From Allopusillimonas sp048270225 (lineage in GTDB: Bacteria > Pseudomonadota > Gammaproteobacteria > Burkholderiales > Burkholderiaceae_B), in the NCBI GenBank assembly GCA_048270225.1, contig JBLWTG010000001.1, positions 248,001 to 312,000 on the forward strand: a stretch of 64,000 bases of DNA, read 5' to 3'. Under the pieces are notes generated by a model. It was given only the letters and a program-made list of their open reading frames with translations, was not told the DNA's origin and searched no databases. The translations under genes were made by a program, and so were the position numbers. How positions within the stretch are numbered: the stretch's first letter is position 1; each line of letters begins with the position of its first letter. Positions 1 through 7,724 of the stretch are shown one piece after another.

Positions 1-75
1 GGGCACGCGGCTTGCTACAGCTGCGATAACCCGGTGTTTCAAGCCGGATATATACCAGAAAGCAGGGGGTTTTAT

Positions 76-291
76 ATGAAATCGACTAAACGATGCGCAG
101 CGATGGCAGTAACGGTTGTATTGATGTCCAGTCTGGCAGCCTGTAGCGGCATGTCGCACCAGGGCAAAAGCACAGCAGTAGGCGCTGGCGTTGGTGCGCT
201 CGGCGGTGCTGTGCTGACGGGTGGTAGCGCGCTGGGCACGGTGGGTGGCGCCGCGGTAGGCGGCATCGTCGGCCACGAAGCTGGTAAATAG
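76..291 (+). CDS. Glycine-zipper outer-membrane lipoprotein (OsmB-like)
   Basis: A 71-residue protein. A short N-terminal hydrophobic segment ends in the lipobox LAAC (Cys about residue 22), so it is predicted to be lipidated and exported. The rest is Gly/Ala-rich with repeated GxxxG spacing (VGAGVGALGG, VGGAAVGGIVG), the glycine-zipper pattern of OsmB-type stress lipoproteins. The start at 76 is preferred over the in-frame ATG at 34 because it begins exactly at the signal peptide (MKSTKR) and follows a G-rich AGCAGGGGG stretch. The exact role is unknown; the family is linked to envelope or osmotic stress. It is followed 67 bases later by another small membrane protein. Confidence 0.8.
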   Translation: MKSTKRCAAMAVTVVLMSSLAACSGMSHQGKSTAVGAGVGALGGAVLTGGSALGTVGGAAVGGIVGHEAGK

Positions 292-358
292 TACACATGG
301 CCAGGGCATGGCCTGAATAAAAACAGCGATATATCGGTTTTTCAGAAGAGGAGTTTAT

Positions 359-505
359 ATGCTTTATACCTTGGCCATCATATTGATTGTTCTTTGGCTG
401 CTGGGGGTGGTGAGCTCGTACACCATAGGCGGGTTTATCCACATCCTGATTGTTGTGGCGATTGTGCTGGTGCTGATTCGCCTGATCAGCGGCCGCGCGC
501 CGTGA
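359..505 (+). CDS. Small two-helix membrane protein (lmo0937/DUF5670-like)
   Basis: A 48-residue protein of two hydrophobic helices (about residues 4-20 and 26-43) joined by a short loop containing YTIGG and FIHIL, with a basic end (RLISGRAP). This matches the short lmo0937-type membrane protein family in length and pattern. A clear ribosome site, AGAGGAG at 346-353, sits six bases before the ATG. It lies just downstream of the glycine-zipper lipoprotein on the same strand, so both may be envelope-stress genes. Function is not established. Confidence 0.75.
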   Translation: MLYTLAIILIVLWLLGVVSSYTIGGFIHILIVVAIVLVLIRLISGRAP

Positions 506-509
506 CCCA

Positions 510-545
510 GGGCGGGGCAGGCGGCTATCAGCCGCTTGCTCGCCC
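510..545. terminator. Long interrupted hairpin after the small membrane protein gene
   Basis: GGGCG (510-514), GCA (517-519) and GCGGCT (521-526) pair with AGCCGC (530-535), TGC (537-539) and CGCCC (541-545) around a three-base loop. It begins five bases after the stop at 505. No T-run follows, so it is at best a weak or factor-assisted terminator or an mRNA-stabilising hairpin. Confidence 0.45.
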
Positions 546-623
546 GTTATGGACGTTTGTTGCGCTTTTATTGCAAGTTATTGATGTGCCTGGGTAATTT
601 GGAGTAGTTCCCATTTTATCCGA

Positions 624-654
624 CCACTTGTCCACAGATGCGGTGGATAACTGG
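624..654. promoter_or_regulatory. Near-palindrome of two DnaA-box-like 9-mers upstream of mscS
   Basis: CCACTTGTCCAC (624-635) faces GTGGATAACTGG (643-654); 10 of 12 positions are complementary. The arms hold TTGTCCACA and, on the other strand, TTATCCACC, each one base from the DnaA box TTATCCACA. It lies in the 236-base gap 506-741, which otherwise shows only the 510-545 hairpin. Function is inferred only from resemblance. Confidence 0.3.
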
Positions 655-741
655 TGGTGGGTTTTGCTGTTTGCTGTATCCAGGGCATGACCGTCTTGCG
701 TACAATCCTTGTCTCTGTTCTGTTTTCTCTGACAGGTAATC

Positions 742-1632
742 ATGCACGACTACTTTGCCGATTTTTCAGCATTTATTCCCTCCATCGAACTGCTCGCCAT
801 GAATCTCGTGGTCACGATTCTTATCCTCGGGATAGGGTGGTGGCTCTCATCGGCAGTAGGCCGCACCCTGCGCAAGGCCGCCTCCCGATCGGCGCGCGTG
901 GATCCCACTATTGTTCCCATGGTCTACACCGTTACGGTGTGGGCAATACGTATTTTCGTCATTCTGGCGGTACTCGCCCGCCTCGGTGTGCAGACGGCCA
1001 GCATCATCGCCGTGCTTGGCGCCGCCGGCCTGGCGGTAGGCCTGGCGCTGCAGGGCACACTGCAGAACATCGCCGCCGGCATCATGCTGCTCATGCTGCG
1101 CCCCTTGCGCGCCGGCGAGTACATCTCGGTGGTAGGCAAGGGCGATGGCACGGTGGCCGAAGTCGGCCTTTTTCTCACCCGCCTGATTCAGTTCGACGGG
1201 GTCCATCTCACCTTGCCCAACAGCGCGGTGTGGGGCAACCCCATCATCAACTACAGCCGCAACGCCACGCGACGGCTGGACGTTGAGGTGGCGGTGCGCT
1301 ACGACGATGATCTCGAGCTGGCCCTGCGCGAGCTGGGCGCGCTCGTCAATGCGAACGCCGACGTGCTGCCTGATCCTGCGCCACAGGTCATGGTCACGCA
1401 ATACAAGGAAAGCACCGCCATGGTCAATATGCGGGTGTGGGTGCCGGCGGGCAAATACTGGGACGTGCGCTTCGACCTGTACCGCAATGGGGTGCAGACG
1501 CTGGCGCGGGCCGGCCTCAAGCTGCCGCTGCCGGTGCGCGAAGTTCAGACCCGAAATATGTCCGAGTTGCCGGCTCCGGCCGAAGCCCGGGCGGACCGCG
1601 CAGCAGGCGCGCCCGACGGCAACGACGCATAA
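742..1632 (+). CDS. MscS-family mechanosensitive ion channel
   Basis: A 296-residue inner-membrane protein close in length to E. coli MscS (286). It has two N-terminal transmembrane helices (about 20-40 and 58-82). A Gly/Ala-rich pore helix follows, with LGAAGLAVGLALQG then NIAAGIMLL, the TM3 packing pattern of MscS. A soluble beta and alpha/beta domain follows (GEYI, VVGKGDGTVAEVGLFLTRL, NS.V.GNPIINYS), as in the MscS cytoplasmic cage. It would open on hypo-osmotic shock to release solutes. AGGT lies about seven bases before the ATG. It is apparently monocistronic, with IclR convergent downstream. Confidence 0.93.
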   Translation: MHDYFADFSAFIPSIELLAMNLVVTILILGIGWWLSSAVGRTLRKAASRSARVDPTIVPMVYTVTVWAIRIFVILAVLARLGVQTASIIAVLGAAGLAVGLALQGTLQNIAAGIMLLMLRPLRAGEYISVVGKGDGTVAEVGLFLTRLIQFDGVHLTLPNSAVWGNPIINYSRNATRRLDVEVAVRYDDDLELALRELGALVNANADVLPDPAPQVMVTQYKESTAMVNMRVWVPAGKYWDVRFDLYRNGVQTLARAGLKLPLPVREVQTRNMSELPAPAEARADRAAGAPDGNDA

Positions 1633-1636
1633 GGCT

Positions 1637-1676
1637 GCCTGGCCTGGTCGCTGCGTTCAACTGTGATTGGCCAGGC
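1637..1676. terminator. Hairpin between convergent mscS and iclR-type genes
   Basis: GCCTGGCC (1637-1644) pairs with GGCCAGGC (1669-1676) across a 24-base loop, followed by CTTT. It sits at the junction of the two convergent genes and overlaps the last codons of the minus-strand gene. It is a plausible but weak bidirectional terminator. Confidence 0.4.
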
Positions 1677-2427
1677 CTTTGAGCTCTTCCTGAATCAGGG
1701 CTGCAATCTCGCGCTGGCGCACTGCCGGCATGCGCTCGGTGATGGCGGTCACGCTGATGGCCAGGAAAGGCTGCCCCTTGGCATCGCATAGTGCGCAGCC
1801 CACGCCCAATGCGCCGCGCACGGCGTAGTTTCCCACCACAGAATAGCCCCGTGTACGCGTATTGCTGACCAGCTGCCGCATGTCGCGCGGGCTCATTCCG
1901 CCATACAGCTCCAGCTGGCCACTGTTTTGCGCAATGATGTCGTCTATCGTCTTGTCATCCAGGCGCGCCAGCAGCGCCATACCTCCCGAACCTACGCCTA
2001 GCGGTTGGCGCTTGCCGGCATAGGTCGCCAGGATCTGCACCGGGTAGGGGCCGATTTCGCGCCACAGGCTCAAGGACTCATGACCATCGCGCACAACCAG
2101 GAATACCGCATCGCCCGTGGCGGCGGCCAGCCTGCACATGGCGGGATAGGCCAGTTGCACCCGGGGGTCCTGTTCGCTGTCGCCGGCCACGGCAAGCGGC
2201 TGGCAGGCCGTATAGCGCTTGGTGCCAACAACGTTGCGGACGAATCCGCTTTCCGTCAGGGCGGCAAGCAGGCGATAGATGGTGGGGCGCTGCAGCCCTG
2301 TTGCGCGCGCCAGGGCGGTGATGGTCAGGCCGGCGCCCGGATTTTCCTGGAGCGCACGCAGCACCAGCAGGCCGCGCCTGAGGGTGCGTGGTCCGGGATC
2401 TCCCTCATTGGAGGTTAAAGTGTCCAC
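1657..2427 (-). CDS. IclR-family transcriptional regulator
   Basis: 256 residues, a normal IclR length. The N-terminal winged helix-turn-helix (about 15-75) shows GLLVLRALQENPG, LTITALARATGLQRPTIYRLL and the wing ESGFVRN. The C-terminal effector domain (about 90-250) has the GGMALLA, RGYSVVGNYAVRGALGVGCAL and AISVTAIT stretches typical of the family. It would sense a small organic acid and control the divergent Bug-receptor gene at 2548. The start used is GTG at 2427 with no obvious ribosome site, so the first few residues are uncertain. The 120-base divergent gap carries an inverted repeat (2493-2509). Confidence 0.92.
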   Translation of the reverse strand: MDTLTSNEGDPGPRTLRRGLLVLRALQENPGAGLTITALARATGLQRPTIYRLLAALTESGFVRNVVGTKRYTACQPLAVAGDSEQDPRVQLAYPAMCRLAAATGDAVFLVVRDGHESLSLWREIGPYPVQILATYAGKRQPLGVGSGGMALLARLDDKTIDDIIAQNSGQLELYGGMSPRDMRQLVSNTRTRGYSVVGNYAVRGALGVGCALCDAKGQPFLAISVTAITERMPAVRQREIAALIQEELKGLANHS

Positions 2428-2492
2428 AGCGCGTACGTAATAGTTTGAGATGAGTAGAATTTATCAGAAAATCTACGCCTTGTTTATATAAC

Positions 2493-2509
2493 TGTCCAAA
2501 AGACGGACA
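2493..2509. promoter_or_regulatory. Inverted repeat in the IclR / Bug divergent promoter
   Basis: TGTCC-aaaagac-GGACA is a perfect 5-bp-arm palindrome 39 bases before the receptor ATG, next to an AT-rich TTTATATAA stretch (2483-2491) that could be a -10 region. It is a candidate operator for the neighbouring IclR protein; this is inference from position. Confidence 0.35.
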
Positions 2510-2547
2510 CTGGCCTCTCAGGCTCAACACACCAGGAGGAAGACATC

Positions 2548-3540
2548 ATGTTGACGAAATTCACACTCAATGCCCGTGCTCGGGCGCTGGCCGCAGGCCT
2601 TGTCGCGACGGCTGCCATGGCGATGTCATCGGCCGCGATGGCGGCCTATCCGGACAAGCCCATCCGCCTCATTGTCGGTTTTTCGGCAGGCGGCACCACG
2701 GACGTCGTGGCGCGGATTATCGGCAAGGAAATGGGCGATACATTGGGCCAGCCGGTAGTGGTGGAAAATCGCCCCGGCGCCGGCAGCAATATCGCGGCCA
2801 GCGCGGTGGCGCGGTCCAAGCCCGACGGCTATACGCTTTATATGGTGGCAGTCACCAGCACGATCAACCAGACGCTGTACAAGCATCTGGATTTCAACAT
2901 TGTCGATGACTTCAGCCCTGTCGCCCTGGCTGTGCGCGTGCCCAATGTGCTGGTGGTCAATCCCAATGTGCCCGCCAAGAGTGTGAAGGAACTGGTCGAC
3001 TACGCCAAGGCCAATCCGGGCAAACTCAATTTCGCTTCGTCGGGTAGCGGCACGTCCATTCACATGGCCGGCGAGCTGTTCAAGCAGTTGGCCCACATCG
3101 ACGTCACCCATATCCCCTACAAAGGCAGCTCGCCCGCTACGACAGACCTGATCGGCGGGCAGGTGGATTTCATGTTCGACAATATGCCGTCGTCCTGGCC
3201 GCATGTGGAAGCAGGCAAGCTGCGCGCACTGGCCGTCACGACGGCAGACCGCTCCAAGACGGCGCCGGATCTGCCCACCATGCAGGAGTCAGGCTTCCCC
3301 GAGTTCGATGTGTCGTCCTGGTTTGGCGTGCTTGCTCCCAAGGGTACGCCTGTCGAAGCCGTCGACAAGCTCAACAAGGCGATACGCGAAGCCCTGGCCA
3401 AGCCCGAGGTGCAAGCCAGGTTTGAAGATCTCGGCGCTGTCCCGGCCGACACAACGCCTGCGCAGTTCGGCGACTTCATCAAGTCCGAAGTCAATAGCTG
3501 GGCCAAGGTTGTCAAGGCTTCCGGCGCGACGGTAGACTGA
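2548..3540 (+). CDS. Bug-family tripartite tricarboxylate transporter substrate-binding protein
   Basis: 330 residues with a Sec signal peptide (about 1-32, cleavage near AMAA-YPDKP). The mature start YPDKPIRLIVGFSAGGTTDVVAR, then VVENRPGAGSNIAA and PDGYTLYM, is the hallmark of Bug periplasmic receptors, which are greatly expanded in Alcaligenaceae. They bind small carboxylates, often through a conserved water-mediated contact. No TctAB permease genes are adjacent, as for most Bug proteins, so the partner is elsewhere or the protein acts as a sensor. AGGAGGAAG at about 2533-2541 is a strong ribosome site. Likely controlled by the divergent IclR protein. Confidence 0.93.
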   Translation: MLTKFTLNARARALAAGLVATAAMAMSSAAMAAYPDKPIRLIVGFSAGGTTDVVARIIGKEMGDTLGQPVVVENRPGAGSNIAASAVARSKPDGYTLYMVAVTSTINQTLYKHLDFNIVDDFSPVALAVRVPNVLVVNPNVPAKSVKELVDYAKANPGKLNFASSGSGTSIHMAGELFKQLAHIDVTHIPYKGSSPATTDLIGGQVDFMFDNMPSSWPHVEAGKLRALAVTTADRSKTAPDLPTMQESGFPEFDVSSWFGVLAPKGTPVEAVDKLNKAIREALAKPEVQARFEDLGAVPADTTPAQFGDFIKSEVNSWAKVVKASGATVD

Positions 3541-3555
3541 TCGCGCGGGGCGGGC

Positions 3556-3578
3556 CCGGCAGGCTAGCTGCCGGTTTT
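3556..3578. terminator. Rho-independent terminator after the Bug receptor gene
   Basis: CCGGCAG (3556-3562), loop GCTAG, CTGCCGG (3568-3574), then TTTT. It follows the receptor stop by 15 bases and overlaps the last codons of the convergent trmJ gene. Confidence 0.6.
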
Positions 3579-4385
3579 GCCCGCCGCCTTGATCATTGCC
3601 GTACACAGACCGCGCAGCATATCGACCTCGTCATGGGTCAGTGCGTTGCGGCCGAACATATGCCGCATGCGCGGCATAAGTTTTTTGGGATGCGCTGGAT
3701 CAAGAAAGCCCACATCGGTGATGGCTTGTTCCCAATGCGTCATGAGGGCCTGGATTTTTTCGTTGGTCGCAGGCTCCAGGCCCGCGTCGGGCCGTCCTTC
3801 GGTCGAAGGCATGAGCGGCAGGCCGGCTGCGCTGGCCAGCGCATAGCGCATCTCCCATGCGGCCAGCTGCAATGCCTGGGCGACATTGAGCGAACTGTAT
3901 TCCGGATTGGCGGGAATATGGCAGATGCGCTGGCACAGTGCGATATCTTCGTTGGTGAGCCCCGAACGTTCGGTGCCCAGCACAACGGCAACCCGCGCAT
4001 GGTCCGACTGCTGCAGGTGCTGGCAACTGATGTCTGCCGCCACCCGGATATCACAGGGGGGCGGCCCCAGCAGGCGCGCCCGCGCCGTCATGGCAAAGGC
4101 CAGCGTCACTGGCGCCAGGGCCGCTTCAAGCGTGGGAAAAATCTGGACCGAGGCCAGCACATCGCCGGCGCCGCTGGCCAGCGAGTGCGCCTCGGGCTGA
4201 TCCAGCACGTCGGCAAAACGCGGCGCAACCAGGCACAGGTCGTGAAAACCCATGGTCTTGATGGCGCGGGCCGCTGCACCCACATTTCCGGGGTGGCTGG
4301 GGTGGACCATGATGAATCGCACCTGCCCGAAAGCCGCAGCAGAGGGGGCTATAGGGGGTGTTTCGGAGGGAATGGTCGGAGTCAT
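3564..4385 (-). CDS. trmJ: tRNA (cytidine/uridine-2'-O-)-methyltransferase TrmJ
   Basis: 273 residues, SPOUT/TrmH superfamily. It methylates the 2'-OH of nucleotide 32 in several tRNAs using S-adenosylmethionine. The knot motifs are visible: an N-terminal RFIMVHPSHPGNVGAAARA (SHPGNVG) about residues 23-42, and the C-terminal SAM-binding knot with LGTERSGLTNEDI and IPANPEYSSLNVAQA. The length is slightly above E. coli TrmJ owing to a Pro/Ala-rich N-terminal tail of about 20 residues. It is divergent from suhB, an arrangement common in beta- and gammaproteobacteria. Promoters for both must lie in the 81-base gap. Confidence 0.94.
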   Translation of the reverse strand: MTPTIPSETPPIAPSAAAFGQVRFIMVHPSHPGNVGAAARAIKTMGFHDLCLVAPRFADVLDQPEAHSLASGAGDVLASVQIFPTLEAALAPVTLAFAMTARARLLGPPPCDIRVAADISCQHLQQSDHARVAVVLGTERSGLTNEDIALCQRICHIPANPEYSSLNVAQALQLAAWEMRYALASAAGLPLMPSTEGRPDAGLEPATNEKIQALMTHWEQAITDVGFLDPAHPKKLMPRMRHMFGRNALTHDEVDMLRGLCTAMIKAAGKTGS

Positions 4386-4466
4386 TTAAAATAGGTGGTT
4401 TACAGTGTCCGGAATCGCCTTGCCAGGCTGTTCCGACACTACAGTTCTTGCTAAATACGGAAACCT

Positions 4467-5255
4467 ATGCACCCGATGCTCAATACCGCCATCAAGGCGG
4501 CTCGCCGTGCCGGCGCCATTATCAATCGCGCCAGCCTCGACCTAGAACGCCTGCAGGTGGCGCGCAAAGGGCCTAAGGATTATGTCACGGAAGTGGATCA
4601 CGCTGCAGAAGAAGCCATCATCGACATCCTGCGCACCGCGTATCCCGATCACGGTTTTCTGGGCGAAGAGTCCGGTACTCATCTGGCCGCCGGCCAGGAA
4701 GAGGGCGGACAGGCGGAGTTCCAGTGGATTATCGACCCGCTGGACGGCACCACCAACTTCATTCATGGCGTGCCTATTTATGCAGTGTCCATTGCGCTGG
4801 CCCAGCGCGGCCAGATTACGCAGGCGGTGATCTATGATCCGGCCCGCAATGAGCTGTTCACGGCCAGCCGGGGAGGCGGCGCCTTTCTGAACGACCGCCG
4901 TGTGCGGGTTTCCGGGCGCCTGCGCTATCACGATGCCTTGCTGGGTGCGCATCTGCCGCGTTCGGTTGTGGGCAGCATCGGCACCCGCTTCGAGAAAGTC
5001 ATGTCCGAATGCGCCGCCGCCAGAAGGCTGGGTTCCACGGTGCTGGACCTTGCCTACGTTGCAACAGGACGCCTGGATGGTTTCTGCGGCTATAACCTCA
5101 AGCCCTGGGACATGGCCGCGGGCGGACTGCTGGTGCTCGAGGCCGGCGGCCTGATCGCCGACTTCGAGGGCGAGCAGGGCTGGCTCAAGAGCGGCAGCCT
5201 GCTGGCCGCCACCCCCAAGATCTTCCCGCAAATGCTGGGCCATCTGCAAAGCTGA
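4467..5255 (+). CDS. suhB: Inositol-1-monophosphatase family protein SuhB
   Basis: 262 residues, the usual length. It carries the Mg2+-site motifs of the Li+-sensitive phosphatase family: GEESG (about 66-70), IDPLDGTTNFIHG (about 88-100) and LKPWDMAAGGLLVLEAGG (about 211-228). It hydrolyses myo-inositol-1-phosphate and related sugar phosphates. In E. coli, SuhB also joins the rRNA antitermination complex; whether that holds here is inference. It lies 22 bases ahead of the TerC-type gene and probably heads a suhB - TerC - uppP transcript. Confidence 0.95.
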   Translation: MHPMLNTAIKAARRAGAIINRASLDLERLQVARKGPKDYVTEVDHAAEEAIIDILRTAYPDHGFLGEESGTHLAAGQEEGGQAEFQWIIDPLDGTTNFIHGVPIYAVSIALAQRGQITQAVIYDPARNELFTASRGGGAFLNDRRVRVSGRLRYHDALLGAHLPRSVVGSIGTRFEKVMSECAAARRLGSTVLDLAYVATGRLDGFCGYNLKPWDMAAGGLLVLEAGGLIADFEGEQGWLKSGSLLAATPKIFPQMLGHLQS

Positions 5256-5277
5256 TGCCTGCTGACGGAGCCATCTG

Positions 5278-6852
5278 ATGGAGTGGGTGCTCGATCCCTC
5301 TGCCTGGGTGGGGCTGCTTACCCTGGTGATTCTCGAAATCGTCCTTGGGATAGACAACCTCATCTTTATCGCCATCCTGGTCGACAAGCTCCCGCCGGCC
5401 ATGCGCGACCGGGCCCGGATCACCGGCCTGTCGCTGGCGCTGCTGATGCGGCTTGGGCTGCTGTCGGTCATGTCATGGCTGATCAAGCTGACGGCTCCGC
5501 TGTTTTCCGTGGGGCCGTTGTCGTTTTCGGGACGCGACCTGATTCTTATCGTCGGCGGCTTTTTCCTGCTGCTAAAGGGCACGCTGGAGCTGCACGAGCG
5601 GGTGGAGGGACGCGCCCAGCATGGGGACGGCTCGCGCGTGCACCTTGGATTCTGGGTGATCGTTACCCAGATCGTGATTCTGGACGCCGTATTTTCGCTG
5701 GACGCCGTCATCACCGCCGTGGGCATGGTCGATCATCTGGCCATCATGATGATGGCCGTCACGATCGCCATCGGCCTGATGCTGGTGGCCTCCAAGCCGC
5801 TTACCCGCTTTGTCAACTCGCATCCCACGGTCGTCATCCTGTGCCTGGGCTTTCTGCTGACCATCGGCTTTTCGCTGCTGGCCGAAGGCTTCGGGTTTCC
5901 GGTGCCCAAGGGCTATCTATACGCGGCCATTACCTTTTCGGTGCTGATCGAAGTCCTCAATCAGATGGCGCGCCGCAATCTGCGCAAGCTGGATGCACGC
6001 CGACCCCTGCGCGAACGCACCGCCGAGGGGGTGTTGCGCATGCTGGGCAAGCGGCCTTCGAGCGGCGCCGATCCCCAGGCGCAGGTCTTGGCCGCGCCGG
6101 TGCAGGTGTTTGAGGACGAAGAACGATATATGGTCAGCGGCGTGCTGACGCTGGCCGACCGATCCATCCACTCGATCATGACGCCACGGACAGCCGTGTC
6201 GTGGATAGACCTGGACGATCCGCCCGAAACGCAGCGCGAACAGATCATCAAGTCTCCCCACAGCTTTTTTCCGGTCTGTCGGGGATCGCTCGACAACATG
6301 GTCGGCGTGGGCCGCGCCAAGGAAATGATTGCGGATCTGATTGCCGGCGGGACCATCCGCCTGAACCGCCTGCGCGAGCCCCTGGTCGTGCACGAGTCCA
6401 TCGGGGTGCTGAGGCTGATGGATACGCTCAAGCGCTCGCGCGGCCAACTGGTGCTGGTGGCCGATGAGTTTGGGGAAATCGAGGGCGTGGTCACGCCCAT
6501 TGACGTGTTCGAGGCCATTGCCGGCGAATTTCCCGACGAAGACGAAACGCCGGACATCACCATAGAAGACGAAAACCGCTGGCGGGTGGACGGCGCTGCC
6601 GATCTGCATCATCTGGAGCTGCTGCTCAATACCGATGGGCTGGTGGACGACGATGAAGAATACGCGACACTGGCCGGCTATCTGCTGGAGCGCTTCGGCC
6701 ATCTGCCGCAACCGGGCGAATGTTGCGAAATGAAGCATAACCGGGATGTTTTCCGGTTTACAGTGTTGCGGCTTGATGGACGTCGCATCGCAACGGTGCA
6801 GATAGAACGCCTGCATGTGCAGGATGAAGAACTGGACAACGAAAAACTATGA
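5278..6852 (+). CDS. TerC-family membrane protein with CBS pair and CorC/HlyC domain
   Basis: 524 residues in three parts. An N-terminal TerC membrane domain (about 1-230) has seven or so helices and acidic signatures VLGIDNLIFIAIL and VFSLDAVITAVG, thought to bind metal. A tandem CBS region (about 275-415) includes MTPRTAVSWIDLD and ADEFGEIEGVVTPIDVFEAI. A C-terminal CorC/HlyC transporter-associated domain (about 435-515) completes it. This matches E. coli YoaE/YegH/YtfL-like proteins; TerC proteins are linked to Mn2+ export or metalation of secreted enzymes. The exact ion is not shown by sequence. The stop overlaps the uppP start by four bases (ATGA), so translation is coupled. Confidence 0.9.
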   Translation: MEWVLDPSAWVGLLTLVILEIVLGIDNLIFIAILVDKLPPAMRDRARITGLSLALLMRLGLLSVMSWLIKLTAPLFSVGPLSFSGRDLILIVGGFFLLLKGTLELHERVEGRAQHGDGSRVHLGFWVIVTQIVILDAVFSLDAVITAVGMVDHLAIMMMAVTIAIGLMLVASKPLTRFVNSHPTVVILCLGFLLTIGFSLLAEGFGFPVPKGYLYAAITFSVLIEVLNQMARRNLRKLDARRPLRERTAEGVLRMLGKRPSSGADPQAQVLAAPVQVFEDEERYMVSGVLTLADRSIHSIMTPRTAVSWIDLDDPPETQREQIIKSPHSFFPVCRGSLDNMVGVGRAKEMIADLIAGGTIRLNRLREPLVVHESIGVLRLMDTLKRSRGQLVLVADEFGEIEGVVTPIDVFEAIAGEFPDEDETPDITIEDENRWRVDGAADLHHLELLLNTDGLVDDDEEYATLAGYLLERFGHLPQPGECCEMKHNRDVFRFTVLRLDGRRIATVQIERLHVQDEELDNEKL

Positions 6853-7724
6853 CGGATTCTGCGTGGTACATGTTAAAGGCCCTGTTCCTGGGCCTGATGG
6901 AAGGTTTTACCGAGTTTATTCCGGTATCGAGCACAGCGCATTTGCTGTTGATCGGCGACTGGATCAATTTTTCATCCGGCAATGACAAGGTGTTCGAGGT
7001 TGTGATCCAGTTCGGGTCCATCCTGGCTGTCATGTGGATTTTCAGGGCGCGGCTTTGGCAACTGATAGGCGGCACTTTGCGGGGCGAGCGCAGCGAGGTG
7101 TTGTTCACCCGCAACCTGTTGATCGCCTTTCTGCCGGCTGCGGTCATCGGCGCGCTCACCATCAAGTACATCAAGGCGATGTTTCACAATCCCGCCATCT
7201 TCGTGGTCACGCTGATCGTGGGCGGCCTCATCATGCTGTGGGTTGAGCGCAAGCCGCAATACGCCAAGCACACCGCGGATGCGTCGCTTCATGCGGAGGG
7301 CGAGGACAGTGTCGCCAGCCAGCACGTCAGCTCCCGCACGCTTGAGGAAATCACCTGGCGGCAGGCGCTGGTGGTGGGGTTTGCGCAATGCCTGGCCATG
7401 GTGCCGGGTACCTCGCGTTCGGGCGCCACCATCATCAGCGGCATGATGGCCGGCATACAGCGCAAGACGGCGACGGAGTTCTCGTTTTTTCTGGCAATGC
7501 CTACCATGCTGGCCGCCACGGTCTACGACCTGTACCGTAGCGCCGATGCGCTGAACGAAACGCAGGTAACGGCGATTGTGGTGGGTTTTGTGGCGGCATT
7601 CCTCAGCGCGCTGCTGGTGGTGCGGGCCGTGCTTCGCTTTGTGTCGCGGCGCACCTATCGTCCGTTTGCCTGGTATCGCATCGGCCTGGGTATTGTCGTG
7701 GCTGTCTGGCTGCTCAGCCGTTGA
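6849..7724 (+). CDS. uppP: Undecaprenyl-diphosphatase UppP/BacA
   Basis: 291 residues, a polytopic inner-membrane enzyme. It dephosphorylates undecaprenyl pyrophosphate to recycle the lipid carrier of peptidoglycan and O-antigen synthesis; extra copies confer bacitracin resistance. Signature motifs are EGFTEFIPVSSTAHLLL (about 17-33) and MVPGTSRSGATII (about 182-194), the latter with the catalytic Ser/Arg. The start overlaps the preceding TerC-type gene. Its 3' end overlaps lpxH on the opposite strand by 11 bases, so two lipid-envelope genes converge here. Confidence 0.96.
   Translation: MTDSAWYMLKALFLGLMEGFTEFIPVSSTAHLLLIGDWINFSSGNDKVFEVVIQFGSILAVMWIFRARLWQLIGGTLRGERSEVLFTRNLLIAFLPAAVIGALTIKYIKAMFHNPAIFVVTLIVGGLIMLWVERKPQYAKHTADASLHAEGEDSVASQHVSSRTLEEITWRQALVVGFAQCLAMVPGTSRSGATIISGMMAGIQRKTATEFSFFLAMPTMLAATVYDLYRSADALNETQVTAIVVGFVAAFLSALLVVRAVLRFVSRRTYRPFAWYRIGLGIVVAVWLLSR

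Noticed and set aside
1..75. Start of window before the first gene
   Set aside because: Too short for a gene call; contains an alternative in-frame start at 34 but no other signal.
4542..5726. A 394-codon minus-strand frame across suhB and the TerC gene
   Set aside because: Antisense of two coupled genes with clear family motifs; no domain seen.
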